A DNA stretch of 11,817 nucleotides from contig JAIRZG010000141.1 in NCBI GenBank assembly GCA_031267345.1, positions 1 to 11,817 on the forward strand. Direction: 5' to 3'. Both the position numbers and the translations under genes were made by a program. Positions 1 to 6,954 of the stretch are shown here, piece by piece. Each line of letters begins with the position of its first letter. The first letter of the stretch is position 1. The notes below the pieces were generated by a model. It saw only the letters and a list, made by a program, of their open reading frames with translations. It did no database searches and was not told where the DNA came from. Origin of the DNA: Zoogloeaceae bacterium (GTDB lineage Bacteria; Pseudomonadota; Gammaproteobacteria; Burkholderiales; Rhodocyclaceae).

Positions 1-414
1 GGCCTCGAAGCGGTTGAACTGGTCGATGCGCTGGTCAAAAAACGCCTGATCGATTTCGCCGGAAATGCGGCGGGCGATGGGCAGCGAATACCAGGAACCG
101 GAAAACACATACATCCAGCCCTTGGGCGGCAGGGCTTGCCAGTAGCGCCACATGAAAGGCCGTTCGGATTCCTCGTCGCTGGGATCGGTGAAGGTCTGGG
201 TGGAAAGGTAACGCGGATCCATCCAATCGTAGAGATCGTGAATGGTCTCGCTCTTGCCCGCGCCATCGACGCCGCTGATCAGGATGATGACCGGAAAACC
301 GCCCTTCTCGCGCAACTCGAACTGCGCTTCCAGCAAGGCGGCGCGCAGACGCGTCACCTCCTCCTTGAAGGTTTTCTTGTCGATGACATGCCCCAGTTCC
401 GCCGCTTCAAACAT
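1..414 (-). CDS. pap: Polyphosphate:AMP phosphotransferase (PPK2 family), N-terminal part only
   Basis: The first 138 codons of a PPK2-family kinase; the frame stays open to base 1, so the C-terminal part lies outside the window. The family transfers phosphate from polyphosphate to a nucleotide; proteins beginning like this one (MFEAAELGH, then FPVIILISG) resemble the two-domain class II enzymes of about 500 aa that convert AMP to ADP. The Walker A-type motif GVDGAGKS is at residues 48-55, and a conserved stretch containing RYWQALPPKG lies near 90-99. The ATG at 412-414 is preceded by AAAGGA (complement of 421-426) at 6 nt spacing, which supports this start. It lies 80 bp downstream of the coiled-coil protein gene on the same strand and may be cotranscribed with pyrE or have its own promoter. 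The family is certain; AMP as acceptor is inferred from the N-terminal resemblance because the second domain is not visible. Confidence 0.88.
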   Translation of the reverse strand, partial: MFEAAELGHVIDKKTFKEEVTRLRAALLEAQFELREKGGFPVIILISGVDGAGKSETIHDLYDWMDPRYLSTQTFTDPSDEESERPFMWRYWQALPPKGWMYVFSGSWYSLPIARRISGEIDQAFFDQRIDQFNRFEA

Positions 415-471
415 GCTGTTTCCTTTCGGGAAGAGAAGTTCTGAATTTTCCTGGGCATTACCCCGATAATC

Positions 472-493
472 CCGCCGTTTCATGAAATGGCGG
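472..493. repeat. Inverted repeat (hairpin) between the coiled-coil gene and pap
   Basis: Arms CCGCC and GGCGG enclose one mismatched position on each side and the self-complementary core TTTCATGAAA. The repeat begins 1 nt beyond the stop codon of the minus-strand coiled-coil protein gene and lies about 58 nt before the pap start. No T-run follows on the minus strand, so it is a poor intrinsic terminator; an mRNA-stabilising or partially terminating hairpin is possible. The structure is visible, the role is a guess. Confidence 0.4.
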
Positions 494-494
494 A

Positions 495-1136
495 CTACTG
501 GTCGCGTTTTTCCTGCATCAATTGGAGGTAGCGGCGGCGGTCTTCGGTGTATTTGGCGCGGATTTGCTCCAGTTCTTTTTGTTTGATCGTCAAAAGCGAG
601 TTTTGCGCCTTGATGGTGCTTTCTTCCTTGCGTATCTGCTGGACCAGATCGGCGGGAACCTTGCTGTTGGCGTAGAACTCGGCTTCGCTGTCGAGCGTAC
701 TTTTGCGTTTGCGCGCGTCGGCGATCAACGCGTTGGCGTTTTTGATGACGAGTTTGACATCTTCCTCGCTGCGCGTCTGCATCCGGTCGATGTCCGCCAC
801 ACTGGAATAGGTTTCCAGCAGGGCGCGATCCTTGCGAGCCTGAAGGCGGCGGCGGTCGATTTCTTCCTGTTGCTTGTCCGTCAGTTCCACCACTGCTTCT
901 TTTGTCGGCGTATTTACGCGCACGCTGACTTCGCGGATCAAAAGACCTTGACTGTTGTAGATTTTCAGCGCCCGCCCGTTGCATTGTGGCGGCAACACGT
1001 CACCGCAGATCAGTTGCCCCGTTTCGTCGTTGCAGCAAATGTTTTCGTTGTGGGCGGCGAGCGCGGGCGCGGATACGCCGCCCAGAAGGACAAGACCCAG
1101 CAGGGCGGGACGAAAATCAGTCAGGCGAATCATCAT
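495..1136 (-). CDS. Exported coiled-coil protein with DUF4124-like N-terminal region
   Basis: A 213-aa protein of unknown function. Residues 1 to about 26 form a Sec signal peptide (a hydrophobic run ending in APALA), so the mature protein should be periplasmic. A short cysteine-containing region follows (ICCNDETG, LICGD, QCNG), with the look of the DUF4124 beta-rich module found in many betaproteobacterial exported proteins. From about residue 85 to the end it is charged and helical (Q, E, K, R and D rich with regular leucines), consistent with a long coiled coil. The ATG at 1134-1136 overlaps the pyrE stop codon by 1 nt (TGATG), so translation is probably coupled; a TTG one codon upstream is less likely to be the start. 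Cotranscription with pyrE is probably positional and gives no clear functional clue. The DUF4124 assignment is by eye. Confidence 0.8.
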   Translation of the reverse strand: MMIRLTDFRPALLGLVLLGGVSAPALAAHNENICCNDETGQLICGDVLPPQCNGRALKIYNSQGLLIREVSVRVNTPTKEAVVELTDKQQEEIDRRRLQARKDRALLETYSSVADIDRMQTRSEEDVKLVIKNANALIADARKRKSTLDSEAEFYANSKVPADLVQQIRKEESTIKAQNSLLTIKQKELEQIRAKYTEDRRRYLQLMQEKRDQ

Positions 1137-1777
1137 CAAAGCGAACTCCCATAATGCTGCCGATAGGCGCGCACAGCGGCGGCATGGGCGGCAAATTCCG
1201 GATGGCGCTGCAAAAACCCCAGCAGGTGATCGAGACTGGCGACGGCAATGACCGGCAAACCGTAGTTTGCCTCAATTTCCTGCGCGGCGGAACGATTGTC
1301 CTGTCCGCGCTCCATGCGATCCAGCGCAACGGCGACGCCGGCCGGTTCTGCGCCCGCCGCGCGGATGATGTCCACGGACTCGCGCACCGAAGTTCCCGCA
1401 GAGATCACGTCATCGACAATCAACACCCGTCCTGCCAGCGGCGCGCCCACCAGCAGCCCGCCTTCGCCGTGATCCTTGGCTTCCTTGCGATTGTAGGCAA
1501 AGGGCAGATCGCGTCCCTGTCCGGCAAAGGCCAGCGCGATGCCGGTCGCCAGCGGAATACCTTTGTAGGCGGAGCCAAACAGCATGTCGAAGGCGAGGCC
1601 GTCGGCTTTTATGGCCTGAACGTAGAATTGGCACAGGCGACACAGGGACGCGCCATGATCAAACAATCCGGCGTTGAAAAAATAAGGCGACAAACGCCCC
1701 GCCTTGGTTGTAAATTCGCCAAAGCGCAAAATCCGTTGTTCAACCGCGAATTCAATAAATGACAGCCGAAAATCCAT
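1136..1777 (-). CDS. pyrE: Orotate phosphoribosyltransferase
   Basis: Cytosolic enzyme of de novo pyrimidine synthesis that joins orotate to PRPP to give orotidine monophosphate. With the ATG at 1775-1777 the product is 213 aa, the length of the E. coli enzyme, and the start MDFRLSFIEFAVEQ aligns with it. Visible signatures are KAGRLSPYFFNAG (25-37), the FGSAYKGIPLA substrate region (67-77), the flexible catalytic loop RKEAKDHGEGG (97-107) and the PRPP-binding motif VLIVDDVISAGTS (118-130). The open frame extends upstream to 1912, but that extension overlaps the divergent exonuclease gene and is not needed by homology. It probably heads the minus-strand transcript that continues into the coiled-coil protein gene. 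No convincing promoter or pyrimidine attenuator could be read in the 40-bp gap to the divergent gene. Confidence 0.97.
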   Translation of the reverse strand: MDFRLSFIEFAVEQRILRFGEFTTKAGRLSPYFFNAGLFDHGASLCRLCQFYVQAIKADGLAFDMLFGSAYKGIPLATGIALAFAGQGRDLPFAYNRKEAKDHGEGGLLVGAPLAGRVLIVDDVISAGTSVRESVDIIRAAGAEPAGVAVALDRMERGQDNRSAAQEIEANYGLPVIAVASLDHLLGFLQRHPEFAAHAAAVRAYRQHYGSSL

Positions 1778-1817
1778 GTCGTATCGGGTAGCGTGTGTCG
1801 CTCTGGAAAAGTCTTCA

Positions 1818-2600
1818 ATGGTACGCATTATCTCCCTGAATCTCAACGGTATCCGCTCCGCATGGAGGAAGGCCGCCGAAGACTGGCTGCGCGGCAGCAA
1901 GGCCGATGTCATCGCCTTTCAGGAACTGAAGGCGCAGGAAAGCGACCTGACGCCCGCCATGTCCGCGCCGGAGGGCTACCATGCCGCTTTTCATTTTGCC
2001 GAAAAAAAGGGCTACAGCGGCGTGGGTCTGTGGTGTCGCGAGCCGCCACTGGCGCTGACGCGGGGGTTTGGCGCCGCCGAATTTGACGCGGAAGGGCGTT
2101 ATCTGCGCGCGGATTTTGCGGATTTTTCGGTAATCTCGCTGTATCTGCCTTCCGGTTCGGCCTCACCGGAGCGACAGGCCGCCAAGTTTCGCTTTCTCGC
2201 GGCGTTTTTCCCGCATTTGCAGGCGCTTTTGAAGGAAGGACGCGAATTGGCGCTGTGCGGCGACTGGAACATCGCCCACCGGGAAATCGACCTGAAAAAC
2301 TGGAAAGGCAACCAGAAAAATTCCGGCTTTCTGCCCGAAGAACGCGCCTGGTTTTCACGAATGCTGGACGAACTGGGCTGGGTGGATGTGTATCGCCGAC
2401 TGTATCCGAACGCCGGGGAAAGCGCCTACACCTGGTGGTCAAACCGGGGGCGGGCATGGGAAAACAACGTCGGCTGGCGCATTGATTACCAGATTGCCAC
2501 GCCGGGCTTCGCCGCCGCCGCCGAAGCAGGTCGGGTGTACAAGGAAAAACGCTTCTCCGACCACGCGCCGCTCATCATCGATTATCGGCGTTCACGGTAA
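1818..2600 (+). CDS. xth: Exodeoxyribonuclease III (AP endonuclease family)
   Basis: A 260-aa enzyme of the exonuclease III/endonuclease-exonuclease-phosphatase fold, which cleaves DNA at abasic sites and removes nucleotides from 3' ends in base excision repair. All expected active-site motifs are present: NLNGIRS (8-14, metal-binding Asn10), FQELK (34-38, Glu36), Tyr109, GDWN (148-151, Asp149 and Asn151), RIDY (221-224, Asp223) and SDHAP (247-251, Asp248-His249 pair). The start was set at the ATG giving MVRIISLNLNG, the usual family N-terminus. It has the Shine-Dalgarno-like GGAAAAG at 1805-1811. The frame is open from 1704 but would overlap pyrE antisense. Divergent from pyrE, with 40 bp between the two start codons. 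The closing stretch (WWSNRGRAWENNVGWRIDY) resembles betaproteobacterial members; the precise paralogue name is less certain than the family. Confidence 0.95.
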   Translation: MVRIISLNLNGIRSAWRKAAEDWLRGSKADVIAFQELKAQESDLTPAMSAPEGYHAAFHFAEKKGYSGVGLWCREPPLALTRGFGAAEFDAEGRYLRADFADFSVISLYLPSGSASPERQAAKFRFLAAFFPHLQALLKEGRELALCGDWNIAHREIDLKNWKGNQKNSGFLPEERAWFSRMLDELGWVDVYRRLYPNAGESAYTWWSNRGRAWENNVGWRIDYQIATPGFAAAAEAGRVYKEKRFSDHAPLIIDYRRSR

Positions 2601-2635
2601 ACTGGCGCTCTCTTTTCGCGTTTTTGAAGTTGACC

Positions 2636-3061
2636 ATGATTTCCATCGCCGCTTCCATTCCCGGTCGTATGCGTCTGCGCGTAGCGTCCGGCTCGCCCGA
2701 CCTTGCGAAACGCCTGTCGGCGCTGGACGTTTCCTGCCGCGCGGAGGCGCGTCCGCAGAGCGGCAGTCTGCTGCTGTTTTATGATCCCGCGCGTCTGCCG
2801 CAAAAAACGCTGGAAGCGGTGGTCGAACGTCTGCTGACGCCCGCCGCGTCGGAGGTGACGCGCCCGACCCGCCAGCGTCATTACACGCGGACATCCTTGC
2901 GGATCAACCGTTACGCCAAGTACGGCATGTTGGCGGGGCTGGGCGCGTCGCTGGTCTATGCCGCCACTGGCTCCACACGCGCCCATGTCTGGACGGGCGC
3001 GGTGTTCGTCGCCTGTCTGGGCGTACATCTGGCGGTGCATCGGCATCGCCTGACCACCTGA
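2636..3061 (+). CDS. HMA_2-type small membrane protein
   Basis: A 141-aa protein with an N-terminal heavy-metal-associated-like (HMA_2) domain, residues 1-70, followed by two membrane segments at about 94-112 and 117-134. The domain shows the family IPGRMRLR motif (8-15) and SGSLLLFYDP (42-51), matching the beta-alpha-beta ferredoxin-like pattern, but has no CxxC, so classical soft-metal binding is not evident. The ATG at 2636 gives the motif its normal N-terminal position; a TTG four codons upstream is the only alternative. It lies 35 bp after the exonuclease stop and overlaps the next, related gene by 1 nt. Function is unknown. Such domains also occur at the N-terminus of some P-type ATPases, but none is encoded in this window. 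The link to the exonuclease may be only positional. Confidence 0.8.
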   Translation: MISIAASIPGRMRLRVASGSPDLAKRLSALDVSCRAEARPQSGSLLLFYDPARLPQKTLEAVVERLLTPAASEVTRPTRQRHYTRTSLRINRYAKYGMLAGLGASLVYAATGSTRAHVWTGAVFVACLGVHLAVHRHRLTT

Positions 3062-3429
3062 TGACGACCTTTGACGCCGAGCTTGCGGCGCTGCTTTCCG
3101 GCATAACCATCGCGCACCAGATTCCCGGTCGCATCCGCCTGAAACTGCTGCGTCTGCCGGAGCCTTTACGCGCAAAACCGGACGCGGCTGCCCTGACGCG
3201 GTTTTTTGCCGGTTTGCGCCAGATTCCCGGCATTACCCAGGTCAAGCTGAACGCGCTGGCCCAATCCTGCACCATCACCTACGCGCCGTCCCTGCTGCCC
3301 GACCCCATCTGGCGCGAGACGCTTGGCGCATCGCCCCCCCTTTCGCCAGCGGCGCAGAACTTTTGGGCAGGACTGCGGCAGAACTATCTGGAAAGCCGGG
3401 GAAAGACCGGCGGCAAGGCAACGGCCTGA
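3061..3429 (+). CDS. HMA_2-type small soluble protein, paralogue of the preceding gene
   Basis: A 122-aa protein with the same IPGRIRLK motif (21-28) as its upstream neighbour and a second family block, GLRQIPGITQVKLN (51-64) followed by TITYAP (71-76), typical of an HMA_2 ferredoxin-like fold. No membrane segment or signal peptide is visible; the tail (100-122) is polar and basic. The start ATG (3061-3063) shares its first base with the TGA of the preceding gene, so translation is very likely coupled and the two products may act together, one at the membrane and one in the cytoplasm. It has one cysteine (Cys70) and no CxxC. The sequences have diverged too far for a recent duplication. Function is not known. 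Confidence 0.8.
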   Translation: MTTFDAELAALLSGITIAHQIPGRIRLKLLRLPEPLRAKPDAAALTRFFAGLRQIPGITQVKLNALAQSCTITYAPSLLPDPIWRETLGASPPLSPAAQNFWAGLRQNYLESRGKTGGKATA

Positions 3430-3488
3430 ACGCCTGCCTGTCGGCCTGCGCGTGTCATCCATACGCATCGCCTGTCCGCTCTGCTGCG

Positions 3489-3512
3489 ATTGGTCAATTG
3501 GTCATACCTTTG
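3489..3512. promoter_or_regulatory. Upstream PdhR-type operator-like site with tandem half-sites
   Basis: Two exact copies of ATTGGTCA stand head to tail at 3489-3496 and 3497-3504. The second copy continues as AATTGGT-CAT-ACCTTTG (3496-3512), matching 11 of 14 fixed positions of the PdhR consensus AATTGGT-NNN-ACCAATT. It lies about 100 bp upstream of the predicted transcription start of the regulator gene. It could be an auxiliary operator or serve a second promoter. The match is direct; binding is inferred. Confidence 0.5.
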
Positions 3513-3533
3513 GGTTTCTTATAAAAAATCAAT

Positions 3534-3559
3534 AAATTCATATCGTTACGGATGAATTT
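3534..3559. repeat. Inverted repeat AAATTCAT-N10-ATGAATTT
   Basis: Perfect 8-bp arms (3534-3541 and 3552-3559) separated by 10 bp, lying 17 bp upstream of the predicted -35 element of the regulator promoter. The sequence is unlike the TGGT/ACCA operators nearby, so it may bind another transcription factor. The AT-rich arms with an 18-bp centre-to-centre spacing suit a dimeric regulator more than a terminator. No function is assigned. Confidence 0.4.
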
Positions 3560-3575
3560 TAACGAAAACCCGGAC

Positions 3576-3604
3576 TTGCCAGATTTTTCGCGCTCGTCTA
3601 GAAT
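3576..3604 (+). promoter_or_regulatory. Sigma70-type promoter of the regulator-ppsA unit
   Basis: TTGCCA (3576-3581) and TAGAAT (3599-3604) each match five of six consensus bases and are 17 bp apart. The expected transcription start is near 3610-3612, about 25 nt before the regulator ATG, inside the operator at 3606-3622. This is the clearest promoter in the window. Confidence 0.7.
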
Positions 3605-3605
3605 C

Positions 3606-3622
3606 GCGTGGTCTTACCAATT
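3606..3622. promoter_or_regulatory. PdhR-type operator over the predicted transcription start
   Basis: The sequence contains TGGT-CTT-ACCAATT: the right half-site ACCAATT is perfect and the left keeps TGGT, giving 11 of 14 fixed positions of the consensus AATTGGT-NNN-ACCAATT known for E. coli PdhR. It starts 1 bp after the -10 hexamer, so a bound protein would block transcription. Because the gene just downstream encodes a PdhR-like protein, autorepression is the simplest reading. Confidence 0.65.
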
Positions 3623-3636
3623 CAGGCGTTTTGACC

Positions 3637-4440
3637 ATGCCGCTTTCTTCCGGACTTTCCGTGCCCAGACTTTCCGATGCCATTGCTGCGACGCTGGAGC
3701 AGCGCATTCTGGAAGGCGCGTTCAAACCGGGCGACCGGTTGCCCGCCGAGCGGGAACTGGCGGTGGAACTGGGCGTTTCCCGCCCCTCGCTGCGCGAAGC
3801 CATGCAGAAGCTGGCGTTCAAGGGGCTATTGCGGCGGCGTCAGGGCGGCGGAACCTTTGTAACGGCGGCGCTGCAAGCGGCTTTTGTCGACCCCTGGCAG
3901 GAGACGCTGGCGGCGCAGCCGAATCTGCGTGAGGATGTGCTGGAGTTTCGCCGCCTGTTGGCGGCGCAGACGGCGGAATGGGCGGCGACGCGACGCGCGG
4001 AAGCCGACATGACCCTGCTCGCGGAAACCCTTGCCCGCTTGCAGACCGCCCTTGACGCCGATGACATGCAGGATTTTGAACCGCTGGCGGCTTGCGAGCG
4101 GGCGTTTCATCAGACCATTGCCGACGCCGCCCACAATGTGCTGTCCGCCCATCTGACCGCCACCCTGTTGCGTTTTCTCGCCGATGATCTGCGCGTCAAT
4201 CTGGCGGAACTCAAGGCCGTGCCACGCGCCTTTGCCTTGCTCAAGGCGCAGCAACAGGCGATGTTCGCCGCCATCCGCGAACGTCAGCCCGCCGCCGCCC
4301 GTCTGGCTGCCGAAGCGCATATTGATTTTGTCCACGCCAGTCTGGCGCAATCCCTGCGTTCGGCGGCGCGACGCGAAATCGCCGTCCGCCGTCTGCGAAC
4401 GGAGAGCGCGACTTCCGCTTTTTCCACTCTTTCCCCTTGA
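3637..4440 (+). CDS. PdhR-like GntR-family (FadR/FCD subfamily) transcriptional regulator
   Basis: A 267-aa repressor-type protein. The N-terminal winged helix-turn-helix spans about 10-78, with LPAERELAVELGVSRPSLRE and the wing motif RRRQGGGTFV (67-76), both very close to E. coli PdhR. A helical FCD ligand-binding domain follows (about 85-235), with histidines in FHQTIADAAHN and AEAHIDFVH in positions usual for metal-assisted acid binding. PdhR senses pyruvate; relatives sense lactate and other carboxylates. The ATG at 3637 was preferred to a TTG two codons upstream. It is preceded by its own promoter and a PdhR-type operator, and followed after 16 bp by ppsA in the same direction, so it probably controls itself and ppsA. 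The arginine-rich tail resembles the PdhR C-terminus. The effector is inferred, not shown. Confidence 0.9.
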   Translation: MPLSSGLSVPRLSDAIAATLEQRILEGAFKPGDRLPAERELAVELGVSRPSLREAMQKLAFKGLLRRRQGGGTFVTAALQAAFVDPWQETLAAQPNLREDVLEFRRLLAAQTAEWAATRRAEADMTLLAETLARLQTALDADDMQDFEPLAACERAFHQTIADAAHNVLSAHLTATLLRFLADDLRVNLAELKAVPRAFALLKAQQQAMFAAIRERQPAAARLAAEAHIDFVHASLAQSLRSAARREIAVRRLRTESATSAFSTLSP

Positions 4441-4456
4441 TTTGAAAGGAACACCC

Positions 4457-6835
4457 ATGAGCGATAACTACGTTATTCCCTTTGAACGCCTGCGTATGGC
4501 GGATGTCGACCAGGTCGGCGGCAAGAACGCCTCTTTGGGCGAGATGATCAGCCAACTGGTCGATTCCGGTGTGCGCGTCCCCGGCGGCTTCGCCACCACG
4601 GCGCTGGCCTATCGGGATTTTGTGGCGCAAAGCGGGCTGGACAAGCGCATCAACGCGACACTGGAACATCTGGATGTCGATGATGTGAACGCGCTGACGG
4701 CCTGCGGCGAAAAAATCCGTCAGTGGATTGTCGACACTCCGTTTCCGACCGCGCTTACAGTGGCGATTACCGAACAATATCAAAGACTTATAGAAGAATC
4801 GGCAAGCAATATGTCGTTTGCCGTACGCTCTTCGGCAACAGCGGAAGATTTGCCGGACGCTTCCTTTGCCGGACAGCAGGAAACCTTTTTGAATATCGTC
4901 GGGCTGGAAAACATCCTGTGCGCCATCAAGGAGGTTTTCGCTTCGCTCTACAATGACCGCGCCATTGCCTACCGCGTACACAAGGGCTTTGTTCATGCCG
5001 ACGTGGCGCTCTCGGCGGGTGTGCAGCGCATGGTACGTTCCGACAGGGGCGCGGCGGGCGTGATGTTTACGCTCGATACCGAATCGGGTTTTCGTGACGC
5101 GGTATTCGTTACCGCCAGCTACGGTCTGGGCGAAACGGTGGTGCAGGGCGCGGTGAATCCCGATGAATTTTACGTGCACAAACCCATGCTCAAGGCGGGC
5201 AAACAGGCGGTGGTGCGGCGCAATCTGGGTTCCAAGATGATTCGGATGGTATTTTCCGCCGAAAAAACCGCCGGCAAATCCACGCGCACCGAGGACGTGC
5301 CGGAAGCGGATCGCGTCCGCTTTTCCATCAATGACGCCGAGGTGGAGGAACTGGCGCGTTACGCGATGATCATCGAGCAACACTATCAGCGCCCGATGGA
5401 TATCGAATGGGGCAAGGATGGCGGAGACGGCAGGCTCTACATCCTTCAGGCGCGACCGGAGACCGTGAAATCGCAGGAAGACGGCAACCGGCAGGAAAAA
5501 TTCCGGCTCAAATCCTTTTCCAAAGTACTGGCCTCCGGTCGCGCCATCGGACAGAAAATCGGCGCGGGGCCGGTGAGAATCGTGCTCAACCCGAAAGAAA
5601 TGGACAAGGTGCAACCCGGCGACGTGCTGGTCGCCGACATGACCGATCCCAACTGGGAGCCGGTGATGAAACGCGCCGCCGCCATCATCACCGACCGGGG
5701 CGGACGCACCTGCCATGCCGCTATCATCGCGCGCGAACTGGGCGTACCCGCCATTGTCGGCTGCGGCGACGCCACCCAGATGTTGACGGAAGGCGAAATC
5801 GTCACCGCTTCCTGCGCCGAAGGCGACACCGGATACATTTATCGGGGCAGACTGGATTTTGAAGTGCTGACGCAGAATATTTCCGTCATGCCGGAAATTC
5901 CCGTCAAGGTGATGATGAATGTCGGCAACCCGGAACGCGCCTTCGAGTTTTCGCAGTTGCCCAATGCGGGCGTGGGTCTGGCGCGGGTTGAATTCGTCAT
6001 CAACAACGTCATCGGCATCCACCCGAAAGCCATTCTGGAAATTGACCGCATCCCCGCCAGCAAGCGTGAGGAAATCGAACGCCGCGCGCGCGGCTATGCC
6101 AATCCGGTGGAATTTTTCGTGGGAAAACTCGCCGAAGGCGTCGCCACCATCGCTGCCGCTTTCTGGCCGAAGCCGGTGATCGTGCGCCTTTCCGACTTCA
6201 AGTCCAACGAATACCGCAAGCTTCTGGGCGGCGACCTCTACGAGCCGGAAGAAGAAAATCCCATGCTGGGCTTTCGCGGCGCCTCCCGCTACATCGCCCA
6301 ATCCTTCCGCGACTGCTTCGCCCTTGAATGCCGCGCCATGAAAAAAGTGCGCGAACAAATGGGGCTGACCAACGTCTGGCTGATGGTTCCGTTCGTGCGT
6401 ACGCTGGATGAAGGCAAAGGCGTGGTCAGCCTGCTGGCGGAACACGGCCTGAAACAGGGCGAGAACGACCTGAAGCTCATCATGATGTGCGAGATTCCCT
6501 CAAACGCGCTTTTGGCGGATCAATTCCTCGACATCTTCGATGGCTTTTCCATCGGCTCCAACGACCTGACGCAGCTTACCCTGGGACTGGATCGGGATTC
6601 CGGCCTCGTCGCCAACCTCTTTGACGAGCGCGATCCGGCGGTCAAGGCGCTGCTGGCGATGGCGATTTCAGCCGCCAACCGGAAAGGCAAATACATTGGC
6701 ATCTGCGGCCAAGGCCCCTCCGATCACCCCGATCTGGCCGAATGGCTGATGGATCAAGGCATCCAGAGCATGTCCCTGAACCCGGACACCGTGGTGGATA
6801 CCTGGCAACGACTGGCGGAACACCGGAGGACGTAA
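4457..6835 (+). CDS. ppsA: Phosphoenolpyruvate synthase
   Basis: Cytosolic enzyme that makes PEP from pyruvate and ATP, giving AMP and phosphate; it feeds gluconeogenesis from pyruvate, lactate or acetate. The product is 792 aa, the length of E. coli PpsA, and appears complete. The ATP-grasp region has VGGKNASLGEM (20-30) and VRSSATAEDLP (123-133). The swivelling phosphohistidine domain has GGRTCHAAIIARELG with catalytic His420. The C-terminal PEP/pyruvate barrel has GSNDLTQL and ICGQGPSDHP with catalytic Cys750. The start is supported by GAAAGGA at 4444-4450, 6 nt from the ATG; the open frame further upstream overlaps the regulator gene and is an artefact. The gene has no visible promoter in the 16-bp gap, so it should be read from the upstream regulator's promoter. 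The ppsR gene that often neighbours ppsA is not in this window. Confidence 0.98.
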   Translation: MSDNYVIPFERLRMADVDQVGGKNASLGEMISQLVDSGVRVPGGFATTALAYRDFVAQSGLDKRINATLEHLDVDDVNALTACGEKIRQWIVDTPFPTALTVAITEQYQRLIEESASNMSFAVRSSATAEDLPDASFAGQQETFLNIVGLENILCAIKEVFASLYNDRAIAYRVHKGFVHADVALSAGVQRMVRSDRGAAGVMFTLDTESGFRDAVFVTASYGLGETVVQGAVNPDEFYVHKPMLKAGKQAVVRRNLGSKMIRMVFSAEKTAGKSTRTEDVPEADRVRFSINDAEVEELARYAMIIEQHYQRPMDIEWGKDGGDGRLYILQARPETVKSQEDGNRQEKFRLKSFSKVLASGRAIGQKIGAGPVRIVLNPKEMDKVQPGDVLVADMTDPNWEPVMKRAAAIITDRGGRTCHAAIIARELGVPAIVGCGDATQMLTEGEIVTASCAEGDTGYIYRGRLDFEVLTQNISVMPEIPVKVMMNVGNPERAFEFSQLPNAGVGLARVEFVINNVIGIHPKAILEIDRIPASKREEIERRARGYANPVEFFVGKLAEGVATIAAAFWPKPVIVRLSDFKSNEYRKLLGGDLYEPEEENPMLGFRGASRYIAQSFRDCFALECRAMKKVREQMGLTNVWLMVPFVRTLDEGKGVVSLLAEHGLKQGENDLKLIMMCEIPSNALLADQFLDIFDGFSIGSNDLTQLTLGLDRDSGLVANLFDERDPAVKALLAMAISAANRKGKYIGICGQGPSDHPDLAEWLMDQGIQSMSLNPDTVVDTWQRLAEHRRT

Positions 6836-6882
6836 ACACGCTGCGTTTCATGAAATACACAACAGGAAAATCGGGCAACTCG

Positions 6883-6891
6883 TGTCATAAT
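6883..6891 (+). promoter_or_regulatory. Possible extended -10 promoter for the DUF4870 gene
   Basis: TGT followed by CATAAT (6886-6891) forms an extended -10 element in the 119-bp gap after ppsA, with a transcription start expected near 6898. No acceptable -35 hexamer is present at 16-18 bp, so support is modest. Nothing else was recognised in the gap. Confidence 0.35.
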
Positions 6892-6954
6892 GCCCACGTT
6901 TCCGTTTTGCGGCAGCACATCACTCCATTTATCCATGAATGAAAGGACTTTCTC

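Noticed and set aside
522..1154. A 210-codon plus-strand frame opposite the coiled-coil protein gene
   Set aside because: The minus-strand protein has a signal peptide, coherent coiled-coil pattern and overlap coupling with pyrE; the plus-strand product has none of these.
3430..3488. Possible terminator after the HMA_2 gene pair
   Set aside because: Only weak, interrupted GGC/GCC complementarity and no T-run were found.
4241..6445. A 734-codon open frame antisense to ppsA
   Set aside because: It is the mirror of a highly conserved coding gene with strong codon bias; its translation has no recognisable domain and is rich in His, Phe and Gly as expected of an antisense shadow.
6844..6856. A 13-bp sequence around TTTCATGAAA shared with 476-488, both copies just beyond a stop codon
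   Set aside because: About one repeat of this length is expected by chance in a window this size, and the flanks differ; no repeat family is supported by two copies.
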